A stretch of 64,000 nucleotides of DNA from Apostichopus japonicus (lineage: Eukaryota > Echinodermata > Holothuroidea > Aspidochirotida > Stichopodidae), in the NCBI RefSeq assembly GCF_037975245.1, contig NC_092583.1, forward strand, positions 3,774,764 through 3,838,763, read 5' to 3'. Position numbers and translations under genes: made by a program. Shown here one piece after another: positions 37,601 to 47,204 of the stretch (within the stretch, counting starts at the first letter, position 1; each line of letters begins with the position of its first letter). The notes under the pieces were generated by a model. The model made no database searches, had not been told where the DNA came from, and saw only the letters and a program-made list of their open reading frames with translations.

Positions 37601-40600
37601 AGACGGATTCTGATGAATTTGGACTGAGCAGCGTCAATTCTGCTATAGCTAAACTTGAGTCTGCATCTGTGTTGGACAATGAAGAAGACAAGAAAGACAC
37701 CATTGATATGCAAACTAACCTCCTTCACCCAGGATCTAGGAGTCAGTCTTTAGACTTGATGTTGCCTGGTGTTGTGTCAAACAGACCTCCTGGAGATGTA
37801 GCCCTGGATTTATCTCAAGCAGAAGTACCAATACCTAACATTAGCGCTCCTGTCGGTAAGGAGCTGAGGTCATCAATATCCTCCTCACCTACACTTCCAG
37901 TTCAAAGCCCTATGCCATCTCCTCCTCCTCAGTCGAAAAAGAGTGTCTCCAAGGCTCATCCATCAAAAGGAAAGCCCAAAGATTTTTCCAAGTCATTTCA
38001 GAGTGATATCCCCAAGCCCAAAACGAAAAGAGCCAAGAAGAATTTGAAAGAGCCTGCTGGACCGGCTGATGTAATTTCCAAGAAAGGCCGCAGAAGAGGG
38101 AGAAAGAAAAAGTATCCGGACTCTTCTCCAGAGTGTGCAACTGGAGAAGACTATGAGACGACAGTAGCATACGGACAGCCATTAAAGATGACAATAAAAC
38201 TGAAACCTGCAGAGGCAAAGCCGAAACTCAGAGTCACTCCTCCATTAACCAAGATTAAAGTGAAGACCTTACCAGCTCTTGGTACATCAGTAAGTCAGTT
38301 GGGACAGAGAGAAGATACAAATGAGGCAGTTTTCAAAACACAGAGTACAATACAGCAAACTCAATTACTTCAGCCCAGAAGAGATCAAGAGGATTTAAGA
38401 AAAGATAAAGGTGAAACAAAGCCAGTGGAAAAACCGCCAAAAGACAGTAACAAAACAGAGCCACCAGAAAGAGTAATGATCAGAAAGTCACTCGATCCAC
38501 AGAAAGTAAGATTTGATGAACGGACATCCTCGAAAGTGGCAAATTTAAACAGCAAGCCAGTTTTCAAGGCTGGAAGTGGTGCAAAGATAACTAAGGTCAG
38601 AACAGATCTAGCAAAGAGACCTGCTTACATATCTAAGGCAGATGTGCAAAAGCCCAGTCCAGAGGATATACTCAGTTCTGTGCTTCCTAGACCATCTGTA
38701 TTATCCTACAAAATTCCAAAGTTGAAGAAACCCCCATCGCAGGATACATCACCTAAAGTTGGACCTGAAGGAGACAGTGGAAGCATACCACAAATAGAGA
38801 AAGTGAATCAGTCTGTTGTCCCAAGCAAAATTTCTGATCAAACCAGGCTTTCTTCCCCAAAGAGAACCCCCATCTCGGCAATGCCGAGACCAAGAAGTGC
38901 ATCTCCATCTATGAGGCAAGATAAGAGGTTTGATGTAGGCAAACCAGGCTTCACAAGGCCCACGCCTGGACAAAAAGGTGGGTCAGTTAGCCCAAGAGGT
39001 TCAGTAAGTCCACAAAGCAGTATTGGTAGTAGTAAAGTAAGAACATCTGCAGATAAATTAGATAAACGTGGTGAAACGCCCTCTCCTAAGGATTCAAGTT
39101 CATCTCCAAACAACAGAATGTCTCCACAGTTGAGATTACCAGCTACATCTGGCTCATCACCTAGTAATCCAAAATCTGGAATATCCATATCCACTCAAGC
39201 TGTGAACAAATCTTCCCAGGACAATGCTTCCCCTGTGCATCCTAGTAGGTCTCTGAGTACCTCCTCTCCTAGTTATACCTCAAAAACAAATACAGGAAGT
39301 ACTTTCGCTACCAACACAAAAGTGAGACCATCTACAACGCTGGGGTCCAAAACAGGCTCCTCTGGTGGTCAGCAAATGAAGACTCCTCTCACTGCACCAC
39401 CACCAAGCAAATCTCCATCCATCCCTTCATCAACAAGTTCCCTAAAGAGTGCACCTACATTGTCTCAGGTTAAAGTATCTCAGTCACCAAAATCTTCTCC
39501 AGTGGGGACAACTCAGCAGCAAGCCAAACAAGTGACTAAGCCAGTCCCTCTTGTGATTCCCTCAAGTGCTAGGGCACCATCATCGAATGTCAAAAGTTCC
39601 GCACCAGCGACTCCATCGACTCCTCTCTCATCGACTGGACCACGATTGAAGTCACCAAAACCGCGCAAAATCAACTCTTTGAACGCTATTGTAAGCAAAT
39701 TGACAGAAAGAGTCCAGGAAAAGACAACTGGTGATGGAGCTCATACTACTGAGAAAGAAGATGACCACAAGAAGCTGGAACTTGTTCCCGGCGATAAGGA
39801 ACAGGTTGTGCGAGCACTTCTGAGCTCTGGACTTGTTGAGAAAGCACCTGTAGCCCCAGCAAAGGTTCCATCACAAAAGATCCAGCAAACACCACAAAGT
39901 AAACAACCTGCAAAGGATGAAACAGCAAAGGCTGCTCTTGTTGCAAAGCAGGGTGGGTCCTTTGTTGGAAAGTCTAGTACATCACAAACCAAAACTGCTG
40001 TAGCTCAGGCATTGAAAAGCATATCACAAAGTTCTAAACCTGAGGCCAATCCTGCATCTAAAGAAAGTCCCTCACCAACTCCAGCCAAATCCACTTCGGT
40101 TTTGCAAACCAAGAACTTGAAACCATCCACTCCTTCCAACAAATCAGCACCTACTAAAACAACAGGAAACAGCAATACTCCTGCAAAATCAACTGCAGTT
40201 ACATCAGCTCCAAGAACGACCTCACAGGTCAAAGTTACAACCACCGTCTCAAAGACCTCATCTGTAACACCTACTTCAAAAGTGGCCGTAGGAGGTTCAA
40301 AACCGAAGCTGTTTATTCCAACTTCTGGTATAAAGCCAAACCAACCAGTCCAGAGTCCTTCAAAGACCCCAACCAAAACATCACCTTCACCATCGTCTCA
40401 TCGTCCTATTATCTTAAGCAAGTCCTCTTCAACAGTGACTTCACCAGATAAAGGGGCCACAAAAGTGACCCGTGTTCAGATTGCGCCGGTTGCTGAACCT
40501 GCCACAGCTGGTGCATCGACCCCTGTTGGGGCAAAAGTCACAACCAAAGCTCAGAGTCCATCATTACCTTTAAAGCCAAAACAAGACAAGAAAGAACAAG

Positions 40601-41775
40601 ATCCAAAAACAAATCAATCCGAGGGAGATGCAAAAGAAATAAGTGGTAGCGATTCTAAAGGGGTCTCTGAAACAGAAAAACCTGTCGAAAATAAAGCTGA
40701 CCAGGAGCTTGCTAAAACGGAACCAGAACAGCCAAAAGATAGCATACCAAAAGAAGAGACTGAGGAAAGCTTGAGCGACACAAACAAAGAGAAAGTGAGT
40801 GCAGATCAGCAGAGGGATGATGGAAAGCAGGTTATTAGGTCTGATACAAAACCTGTTCAAGTTGAATCTAAAGACAGTTCAACAACTGCCAAACCCTCAA
40901 AAGATGCAGAAAAGAATGATGAGAAGAAATCAGCTGTTACCTCAGACATTCTTAGTACTACATCAACAAAACCTTCCTTCAAGAGGTCAGCCTCAAAAGA
41001 TGGGAGTGATGATATTCCACCTAAGAAAGTTCAAAAAGTTTCTTCAAGTCCAGGACCCAACTCACCAGAAACTGGTGATGCCTTGCAGATGGGTATTCCA
41101 CTGTCGCCAAAGTCCATGAATGCTATTAACAAAGTCCCTACCCAAATGTCAGCATCCTCAGCTTCCAAAGCTGGTGGGATGGTTGCCAAATCTCCATTTT
41201 CATCCATCCCCAAGGAAATAGAATTTAAAGTTCCAAGCCCAGCTATGTTACCGCCGAGTAGCCCCAGGAATATGGTTTATAATGTCAGGAGTCCTGGCCC
41301 ATCCTTCAAGCCTTCTAGTCCCACAAAGGCTACCAGTCCCGTCTCGCCAGGCGTACCTAGTCCAACCGGTGCGGAACCAGCTATCGGAGGAGTACCCAAC
41401 CCGCAAGGTGTTAAAAGAGCCGCCACCCCAGAGGAGTCTGCTTTACCTTCCAAACGGAGCATGCTACTGGAATCGTGCTCCCCGGTCAGTCCGGCTGAGA
41501 GCGATGACGGCTTGATCATCGATGTTCCAACATCTCCCAGCCAGAGGAAGCAAAAAATGATAGCTGGAAGAGGGAAAGAAATTGGAGAAGCCTCCAGCAG
41601 AGGACACAATCAAGTGAAGTCCCCGTTACCCCAGTCCCCTCTGGTCAAATCACCAATTGCGAGCAAATCTCCAACCGGTATCAGTGTCGGTAGTGGGGAT
41701 GCCGGTAGTCCCTGCACATTGGATGACGATCTGATGAATGAGGCCCTCAGCTCTGTCAGGGAAGATGCATCATGA
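16615..41775 (+). CDS. MED1: Mediator of RNA polymerase II transcription subunit 1 (MED1)
   Basis: Sixteen exons join without a stop into 2372 codons: 16615-16681, 18833-18948, 19669-19747, 20865-20919, 21493-21619, 22443-22543, 25671-25748, 26327-26391, 27061-27147, 28450-28561, 30238-30362, 32677-32816, 33813-34002, 35029-35124, 35285-35469, 36280-41775. Every intron is GT-AG and phases match. MED1 is the Mediator middle-module-associated subunit through which nuclear receptors recruit Pol II. The first ~541 residues are the conserved MED1 domain, with LPAMVERLEALA, GYCTPRAGGHHMKL, NSIHLPAVF, YNALVASCVRKA and QKCLSIPITMRAI. The tail holds two LxxLL boxes (LASLL ~650-654, LLNLL ~742-746), a basic patch GRRRGRKKK, a conserved INSLNAIVSKL segment and the acidic end DDDLMNEAL. 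Vertebrate MED1 is about 1580 residues, so the tail is greatly extended. The start ATG sits in CAAAATGG; a second in-frame Met is at codon 7. Confidence 0.97.
17022..17148. repeat. Short inverted-repeat unit with TTAGG-rich core
   Basis: Perfect 16-bp inverted repeats TTAGAATCCGTACCAT and ATGGTACGGATTCTAA bound the unit. The interior repeats AAGTAGGGTTAGG. It lies in MED1 intron 1 and has no coding capacity. It could be a small MITE; no target duplication was identified. Confidence 0.6.
18638..18783 (+). repeat. Minisatellite, 14-15 bp unit TGCACTAGATTTAA
   Basis: About ten copies with small deletions lie in MED1 intron 1, ending about 50 bp before the exon 2 acceptor. Confidence 0.93.
19597..19652 (+). 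repeat. Direct duplication at the MED1 exon 3 acceptor tract
   Basis: The word AGTTTGATATTATTATT plus poly-T occurs twice in tandem just upstream of the exon 3 acceptor at 19667-19668. The polypyrimidine tract has therefore been duplicated. Confidence 0.85.
21628..22011 (+). repeat. Tandem repeat, three copies of about 127 bp
   Basis: Three consecutive copies run from TTGTGTTTGAT to GGGCTTTCACCAGA, each with TGGTAGCTAAC and TTATCATTTTGTT in the middle. The array lies in MED1 intron 5, starting right after the exon 5 donor, and is intronic. Confidence 0.95.
22628..24688 (+). mobile_element. Non-autonomous hAT element, 2045 bp, 8-bp duplication
   Basis: The element 22636-24680 starts TAGGGCTGT and ends ACAGCCCTA, with perfect 8-bp flanking duplications ACTGTCAG. 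Sub-terminal regions carry clustered GGTTAACCGGTTAACCG-type words in inverted arrangement at both ends. These features are typical of hAT elements with TAGGG(C/A)TGTAACGG ends. I saw no transposase reading frame (no hAT dimerisation motif), so it depends on an enzyme encoded elsewhere. It lies in MED1 intron 6, between the exon 6 donor and the exon 7 acceptor. Confidence 0.92.
27690..28376 (+). repeat. Minisatellite, 17-19 bp unit TATTACCTGTACTATAT
   Basis: About 35 copies of (T)TATTACCTGTACTA with TGTTA, TATA, CATTA or AGTA joints lie in MED1 intron 9, ending about 75 bp before the exon 10 acceptor. Variants follow a higher-order pattern in which GTATTATCTGTACTAC units recur at intervals. 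Reading frames through it (Leu-Pro-Val-Leu-Tyr repeats) are not genes. Confidence 0.95.
29384..29610 (+). repeat. Possible second tRNA-derived SINE
   Basis: TTAGCTCATTGGTTAACACC resembles a tRNA A box, and AGTTTAAGTC about 50 nt later resembles a degraded B box. The following 150 bp contain short hairpins such as GGCTTTGATTAAGCC and TTCCTGCTTGCAGGAA. It is different from the TA-tailed SINE elsewhere in the window. Confidence 0.4.
29734..30128 (+). mobile_element. LINE (CR1/L2-like) 3' end remnant
   Basis: A frame at 29734-29820 reads KLWNDLPHDIKTAKSLAIL and on to a stop, the typical last residues of a LINE reverse-transcriptase ORF (LWN-LP-x-I). It is followed by an untranslated region ending GTAAAGCGCCTAGAGG, GGCGCTATATTAAG and an ATTATTAT tail, the common 3' end of CR1/L2-type LINEs. 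The copy is 5' truncated. It lies in MED1 intron 10. Confidence 0.75.
30570..31940 (+). repeat. Degenerate ~145-bp tandem repeat rich in AGGTCA
   Basis: Diverged units each open with a GGTCAAAGGTCATTTGA/TTCATTTGA-like block and a TCAGCAG or CACCAG word. They continue with AAAACATTNTNTAAA and ATGATATCTC. Clear unit starts are near 30574, 30699, 30843, 30988, 31122, 31255 and 31908. It lies in MED1 intron 11. Confidence 0.75.
36280..41775 (+). CDS. MED1: MED1 terminal exon: 1831-codon disordered C-terminal tail
   Basis: One uninterrupted exon carries about three quarters of the protein. It opens at an ATTATAG acceptor in phase 0 and ends with TGA at 41773-41775. Composition is Ser, Pro, Lys and Thr rich with many SP/TP sites and no predicted fold. 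Landmarks are LxxLL box 1 at 36604-36618, a Gln-rich stretch at 36667-36798, LxxLL box 2 at 36880-36894, a Lys/Arg cluster near 38020-38115 (probable nuclear localisation), a Lys/Ser/Pro-rich middle with alanine and threonine, an acidic-basic segment around 40590-40960, and the acidic terminus. In vertebrate MED1 the equivalent tail drives condensate formation; the same role here is inference. Confidence 0.96.
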   Translation, partial: VPAAATPAMGSSPFPSPNLPSSGPFSALQKLPKSFGGTQGPSYNSAKIKGRTLSGTQNYQGSILSDLTSSMATFFPQPTYSSSTAAPVPQAVPGEPLLSPPKQTQNPMLASLLQSTITGGGPPAHRIPVQQQQYQQQQQQQQQQQQQQQQQQQQQQLQLQQQQQQQPQQQPQQPVDPLQMHPTPPTPTTPTQAKHSKNPMLLNLLQEPNIDAANVTSLKATKAKQRRKKMSEKSPQLFPEDDSGSGSHVNQDVFMFTSAPKLSSMPLLKDTPRQSSVSTDPLKSQFDMNKPNQTLTEFSPLMSKLVDQNKMKKRQSRSDSVTSVSSIGAVPPSPRQSPKTPMSPAGTLSRPSRSISSTPELSAPSPSNILPGMITEMLPRSDPLPGISQSHVLSPDFGVPPKVLTTPSHQVPSDPFDFTEDIKDIIEINVPNFEDMFLNSKTDSDEFGLSSVNSAIAKLESASVLDNEEDKKDTIDMQTNLLHPGSRSQSLDLMLPGVVSNRPPGDVALDLSQAEVPIPNISAPVGKELRSSISSSPTLPVQSPMPSPPPQSKKSVSKAHPSKGKPKDFSKSFQSDIPKPKTKRAKKNLKEPAGPADVISKKGRRRGRKKKYPDSSPECATGEDYETTVAYGQPLKMTIKLKPAEAKPKLRVTPPLTKIKVKTLPALGTSVSQLGQREDTNEAVFKTQSTIQQTQLLQPRRDQEDLRKDKGETKPVEKPPKDSNKTEPPERVMIRKSLDPQKVRFDERTSSKVANLNSKPVFKAGSGAKITKVRTDLAKRPAYISKADVQKPSPEDILSSVLPRPSVLSYKIPKLKKPPSQDTSPKVGPEGDSGSIPQIEKVNQSVVPSKISDQTRLSSPKRTPISAMPRPRSASPSMRQDKRFDVGKPGFTRPTPGQKGGSVSPRGSVSPQSSIGSSKVRTSADKLDKRGETPSPKDSSSSPNNRMSPQLRLPATSGSSPSNPKSGISISTQAVNKSSQDNASPVHPSRSLSTSSPSYTSKTNTGSTFATNTKVRPSTTLGSKTGSSGGQQMKTPLTAPPPSKSPSIPSSTSSLKSAPTLSQVKVSQSPKSSPVGTTQQQAKQVTKPVPLVIPSSARAPSSNVKSSAPATPSTPLSSTGPRLKSPKPRKINSLNAIVSKLTERVQEKTTGDGAHTTEKEDDHKKLELVPGDKEQVVRALLSSGLVEKAPVAPAKVPSQKIQQTPQSKQPAKDETAKAALVAKQGGSFVGKSSTSQTKTAVAQALKSISQSSKPEANPASKESPSPTPAKSTSVLQTKNLKPSTPSNKSAPTKTTGNSNTPAKSTAVTSAPRTTSQVKVTTTVSKTSSVTPTSKVAVGGSKPKLFIPTSGIKPNQPVQSPSKTPTKTSPSPSSHRPIILSKSSSTVTSPDKGATKVTRVQIAPVAEPATAGASTPVGAKVTTKAQSPSLPLKPKQDKKEQDPKTNQSEGDAKEISGSDSKGVSETEKPVENKADQELAKTEPEQPKDSIPKEETEESLSDTNKEKVSADQQRDDGKQVIRSDTKPVQVESKDSSTTAKPSKDAEKNDEKKSAVTSDILSTTSTKPSFKRSASKDGSDDIPPKKVQKVSSSPGPNSPETGDALQMGIPLSPKSMNAINKVPTQMSASSASKAGGMVAKSPFSSIPKEIEFKVPSPAMLPPSSPRNMVYNVRSPGPSFKPSSPTKATSPVSPGVPSPTGAEPAIGGVPNPQGVKRAATPEESALPSKRSMLLESCSPVSPAESDDGLIIDVPTSPSQRKQKMIAGRGKEIGEASSRGHNQVKSPLPQSPLVKSPIASKSPTGISVGSGDAGSPCTLDDDLMNEALSSVREDAS

Positions 41776-43543
41776 ACTATTCATTTCATTCAGCATCATA
41801 TTCAGCAGATAGGGTCTTATGTAAGCAGGGCAGGTGGGAGGCCTGGGTTTTATTCATCGGATTGGACCCACATAAAATTTGGTGCACTCACATCTTGGTG
41901 ATTATTACAGTTGTCATCTCACATAGACATAACAACTTCTGAAATAACAAAGTTTGAAACTTCATATAGAATTGGTGGCTAGGATTGGAACGGAATGGTG
42001 GAACTGCAAAAGCCTTCATGAGGAAGTTTGCTTTGCAAAGATAAATGTTGTCAATTTTACAGAGTATAAAGATTAGTACCGTTCTCAACTGAAGAATAGT
42101 TATATGTATATCTTATGTATACCATTGGGAGGATCAGGGCAAATGTTAGTAGCTACTCTGTAGATATTTATACTAATGACAGAAGGAAATGTGATTGTTA
42201 GGAAACTGGATTGACCTAAGGAAGGTCACCTTCATTGTATGAAATTATCTGTCACCTTCGCAACAGGACATTTCATGACATAATGGTACAGGGTAGGTGT
42301 AAATATAAGTAGAAAGGATAACTACAAAAGATAATTAAACAGGACAAATATAGTAACATAAGCCAAGCAGTGTCTGTGAGATGAGTAGAGTGAAGCATTT
42401 AGATGAACCTTCTTACCACAGGGGAACTGGGCAAGGTTACATCTCTGTTAGTTAACTTTAAAATCCACAGAACTATGTAAACGTTTTTTTGTGAATTAAC
42501 AAAATATCTTGTCGGATGGCTATACACGGATCAATTTGGTAAGCTGCAAAGTCTTTGTATGCTACAGTATAAATCCATGATGTCAATTAATTATTCTTAT
42601 GAATTTATGTCTCTTTTAATAGTAATAATAATAATTATGAACATTAGTTTTGAAATGCGCTGGTATCTGTCAAATAGACTCATGGCACAGTGAAACAACA
42701 CTGAGAAAGGGCAAGAAGAGAGAATAAGATAACAAAAGTTAAAAGTTGATTAGATGTTGTGTAGTTCTAGAAACAAATGAGTTTTCAGAGTAGATTTGAA
42801 GGATTCCAGAGGAGTTAAATTGTTCCAAAGATGCTGGGTAGCAAAGGCGAAACAACAGTGTCCCCAGGATCTGTGAGTAGGCTCTATATATGTAACATTA
42901 TATGGACAAAGATGATTATGTTATTTTCTGTTTGGTAAATGGAACCTCTCTCGTTACCATAGGTATTTAAAGTTAAATATTAACTGCAAGGAAATTGTCA
43001 ATTCAGTTACATATTGCTAGACAAGTGTGATTCAATAGGAGAGATAGAAATGTGTAAAGATGGCAACCAAAAGTAACATGTGTTTATGTATCTGCATTGT
43101 GTATGAAAGTATTTAAATAGGTGTGTGCTTTTACTGTTAGGCCTAGCCTGTCTTAGAGTCTGTTTAATATTTGTAGTGTAGACTAGGCTAACTGTGGATT
43201 AACTCATTTTTAGTTTCAATGGTTTTGTTTTATGATTCAAAAAGTCCTTGAATAGTTTCTTCGGACATTCAAGTTTAAACTTGTAAGCCATGTTATAGAG
43301 CTTTAAGTGGCGAGATAACATCAATGCAGAAAATATTTAATTTAACTGCTCAGTTTGTAACAGTGGCTTCAAATTGTATGTACATAAATTATAACAATGA
43401 TAATACACGAAAGAAGAGGAAGGCAGGAAACTGTACATTAAAATACACTTTGATATAAATGCTTCAAAATCATTTGCATCTGTGTTATTGGCTTCAGCAG
43501 TGGTGTAGGGAAGGGATGGGGGTGTTGCCTAATATTTGCCCCC

Positions 43544-43855
43544 TGTTACCCCAGTGGCGGAGCTAGGGGTATTGGTCTAAGCGGAGCGCCACCACAGGTT
43601 GGCGCGGAGCGTCCAGAATTTTTTTGAGTAAAGATACTCCCTAGATCGCCGGAAATGACCCTTTCCGGGCCTTGCTAATTTGCAGATAATGTGACAAATG
43701 TCAATTGGTAGATGAGAGCGCAATAAAAAAGTCAATAATCGTGAATAAGTAAAAAGTGGTAAAAAGCTGAAAAGGGCGCCAGCAGTCCATTTTAGTCTGT
43801 GGGGAGGGGCATCGGCACCCCCTGACTGTATGGACGCTCCGCCACTGTGTTACCC
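43544..43855 (+). mobile_element. hAT-type MITE (family C), perfect 8-bp duplication
   Basis: A 296-bp element at 43552-43847 has 12-bp terminal inverted repeats CAGTGGCGGAGC/GCTCCGCCACTG and identical 8-bp duplications TGTTACCC on both sides. It is non-coding. It contains the first canonical AATAAA (43722-43727) downstream of the MED1 stop codon. A diverged fragment of the same family is at 1171-1340. Confidence 0.93.
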
Positions 43856-45657
43856 CGCTACAAAATAACATTTTGTGGTGGTCAAAAATTAAGACAAAAT
43901 ACTATTATACAACATAAAGGCGATGCTTGTAGTTGCTTCTCAGTTACTAACCTTGTGTTTGAATAATGTGGACAGTATTTTAACGGTTTTCTTTATGTTT
44001 GAAGGAAATGGTTTTGCCGTGCCATGTTATCATACTACACACATCCGTGTGTTTATATCATTTCAAAAAGACGTTAAGGGGCCTCATCGTTTGCTCTCTT
44101 CACTGGTTGGAAACTGCTGTATAGTTGATCACAGTATGTTTTAGTACTAACGGAAACAATGCATGTCAGAGACTTGCCTCTCTGCTGCATGGGCATATTT
44201 TATTTCCTCTTAACACGGCTGATACACCAGACCAGCTTTGCTGGTATATTGGAGATGCATAAAGATGTTATTTCCAAAAATTCCTTATATTAGGTCATGT
44301 ATACATGGTACACCACATGCATTTTCATTTTTACTTACATTCATCTAAAATATGGCCTGATTTAAAACATCTGTCTCCCCTCCCCCAGGAAACTGATGCC
44401 AGATTAACCCACACTCCTTACTGGCAATGGTGCAGGTGCAGGTTAGGCTTGTGTGAATGTAACCCCCATCCCCCTCACCCCCCGCTAAAAGATAAAGATG
44501 TCTAATTATGCCACAGGTTAGGAGAGGATGTAAATGATGGAGATTTGGAAACTTTATCCCCATGGCTCCTACCTCCCCGACACTAAAAAAAAAAATTCTG
44601 TTGATGTTGATGTATTACGAAAGAAACCTGATGTGACAGTTTCCATACTCTCTGTTCCCTAGGCCTCTTTTACACCCCTGCCATCTCAGCATCCAATGTA
44701 CAAACATGGACAAAGATTGGCAGCAAGGAAGGGGGGAGGGAGGGGGTTCATCTTAGAAGAACAGATTCAAGTGGATGTAAGATCCTTATTTTAAATAAAG
44801 AAATACAAAACTAAGGAAGAAACCACTAGGTTTTACAGCTCTTCTTTCTTCAATCTTCTCAGAGTAACAAAAGTTTATCATCAATAATAAGGAAGCATTT
44901 TTAGGCAATAAAAACAGTTGTGACACTGGGTGATAACTGGATGACTAACCTCCAAGACAAATGCAATCGTAGTTGTAAAAGAGTCGATCAAGATTTTATT
45001 GAAGTCTAAAACAAGACTGAAGATTGTTTTTACACTGAGGTACGTGCATTTACTATGTAAGCTTTTGCTATATTCAAGACACTATGCTAGCAAGACCAAC
45101 GATGGGCCATTATCGTCCAATGCTAACTGCCTCCTGTGGCGCATCTCTCCTCACTGAGACAGTTACTAATCTACAAAGGTAGGCCTCGACCTTGCAGCTG
45201 CAATTTTAAACAAATGGAATGGAAACAAACAGAGACAAATGATGCTATTTGATGAGGTTAGAAATGAAACGTTGCAACATGCAGTGCATCAGCTTTCAAA
45301 AATGTTAGGCAGGCACTCGAGACGATGATTTAACCGATGCTAAAGTAAATGCTAGCTTCTCCTTATTTATGATCAAATTTTCAACAACAGAACTTGATAT
45401 GCTTTTTTTGGAATGAATAGTGGTTATCTCATAATTTCTACATATAGATTCATTTAATATAATACAATGTAATCTGATATTGAAACACGACAGAAGGGAA
45501 TAGTGATACACTACAAAATTCTATTTTCATTGCACATTTAAAAAAATTATACCAGTCTGCTCTGCTTGAACCTGCAGACAAGACTACAGATTCTCAACAA
45601 GAAACTGACCCACTCAGACTAGGATGTTGTGAAAAGATGAATTTAGGTCTTTACTAC

Positions 45658-46042
45658 AATCGAGTTAAGGGCGTAGGAACCGGGGGGCTGGGGGCGCCAG
45701 CCCCCCAGTGAAAAATATGGGGGGGGAGGAAGTATCATTCCACTCCCCCGCTTCGCAAGCCAGAAAACCCCTTTTTCATTTCTCAATAAATGATAAAAAT
45801 CTCATTTGGAACACCAAATTGCATCTAAGGCCAGGTGAAAATGCAAAATTATTTTCAAAATGGAGTGGGTGTTGAAGTGTGCTGTATTGCACCAAATTGC
45901 ATCTGAGGCCACCTGGAAATGCAAAAACATTCCAAAAGGGGAGGGGGACACCCCCTCCCCTTACACCCCTCCCCCAGGCCGGCCATCAGTCTTCAGCCCC
46001 CCCCTTCACTCAAAAGTACCTCCCTAAGCCACTGAATCGAGT
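45658..46042 (+). mobile_element. hAT-type MITE (family A), second copy
   Basis: The 369-bp element 45666-46034 is flanked by perfect 8-bp duplications AATCGAGT. Its ends are TAAGGGCGTAGGAA and CCTAAGCCACTG. It is closely similar along its length to 12523-12889, with a few substitutions and small indels. The different target duplications show independent insertions. Confidence 0.93.
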
Positions 46043-47204
46043 TGATACAGAAAACCCAGCCTCTAAATTCATGCTGCTAGACTATAGGAGACCATTACAA
46101 TGCATACTGCATGGGAACATATTAAAATAGACTTTGAAGCTTGCTGATTGTTGCAAGACGCTGTCTCTGTAGGACCAACTTGAGAGTTCATTAAAGGCAT
46201 TGAAGACTCGCCCAAAACAAGTTCACTTTCCATTGCTTGCAAGTGAAGTTTTTCTCTTGTCGCTGCAAAATGCAGACAGTAATGATACCTTGTTACCTTT
46301 AGCTGGACCTGAGATGTCCATCGCTGTATCGTTTGAACACTGTGCTGTGGGTATTGACCGCAGCTGTATGTACTGACTGTACACTAGTGTCTAATTACCG
46401 ACGGTAGCAAGTAACGACCGACGGTAGCAAGCTGTGTGTGTATTTTCTGGGATTGATGGTGGTGTCTAACACTTCTGTTTCACCTCATTCGAAACTAGGT
46501 CAGATTACCGGCATTAGACGTTTCTTTTTGCGGCAGTCTTCACACCCATTTAAAGATGACGTGGGTAACTTTCCATGAGTTCATGCAATATTTCGTCAAA
46601 CTTTAAAAACCACCTTAAACATGTAAAACATGGCAAAATTTATGCAATCATTACATATTGGTTTAATGAGCCCCATCGGGTAAGGGAAGCATTATAGTGG
46701 CTTATTTTTCCCAGTATCCATGTGATGATGGTTCCTTCTCTTCGATAAATATTCAGAAAGGCAAAGATATCATTCTCGCTCCCATTCCCCGCTAGTGGAC
46801 CTGCCACTTAACTTCCCCCATACGGACACTGACAAGTGTAACCCCGTATCTGGCCACCTTATTTCAACTACTGAATGTAACCATGCTCAACATCACAGCA
46901 GGGCATGTGTAGCTAATGAAGTTGTTTCTAAAAATCAGCGAGTTTATAAATGGACAGGAACCACATTTCACAAACTGAGTAGCACATGTTCATAGAAAAC
47001 TGCTCAACACGATTTGCAGCAATTTAAAAACTGCGAGAGAAAGTTGACTCCATAACAGGTTCGGATCAGGAATCTAATGAAGGTGGACAGACGTTCCTAC
47101 CCACACTACACCTTGACTTAACCTCCAACATTATCAGCATCTGGTTAGGCCTTTAGTTCATGGATAGTTCCATGTTAGGCAAGGTTTCTCGCATCATGTC
47201 GGTG

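Larger units (their letters stand above)
41776..47204. other. Convergent 3' interval between MED1 and BECN1
   Basis: The interval holds the 3' UTRs of both genes, two hAT MITEs (43552-43847, 45666-46034) and, near 42600-42900, a possible repeat bounded by TAATAATAATAATTATG. No third gene was recognised. Hexamers to test are ATTAAA at 42334 and 43437 and AATAAA at 43722 for MED1, and ATTAAA (minus) at 46662-46667 for BECN1. Confidence 0.55.

Noticed and set aside
36629-41609. Many minus-strand and alternative-frame ORFs across the MED1 last exon
   Set aside because: They are shadows of the Ser/Pro/Gln-rich coding sequence; for example the Val-Ala-rich minus frame is the CAG/CAA tract read backwards.
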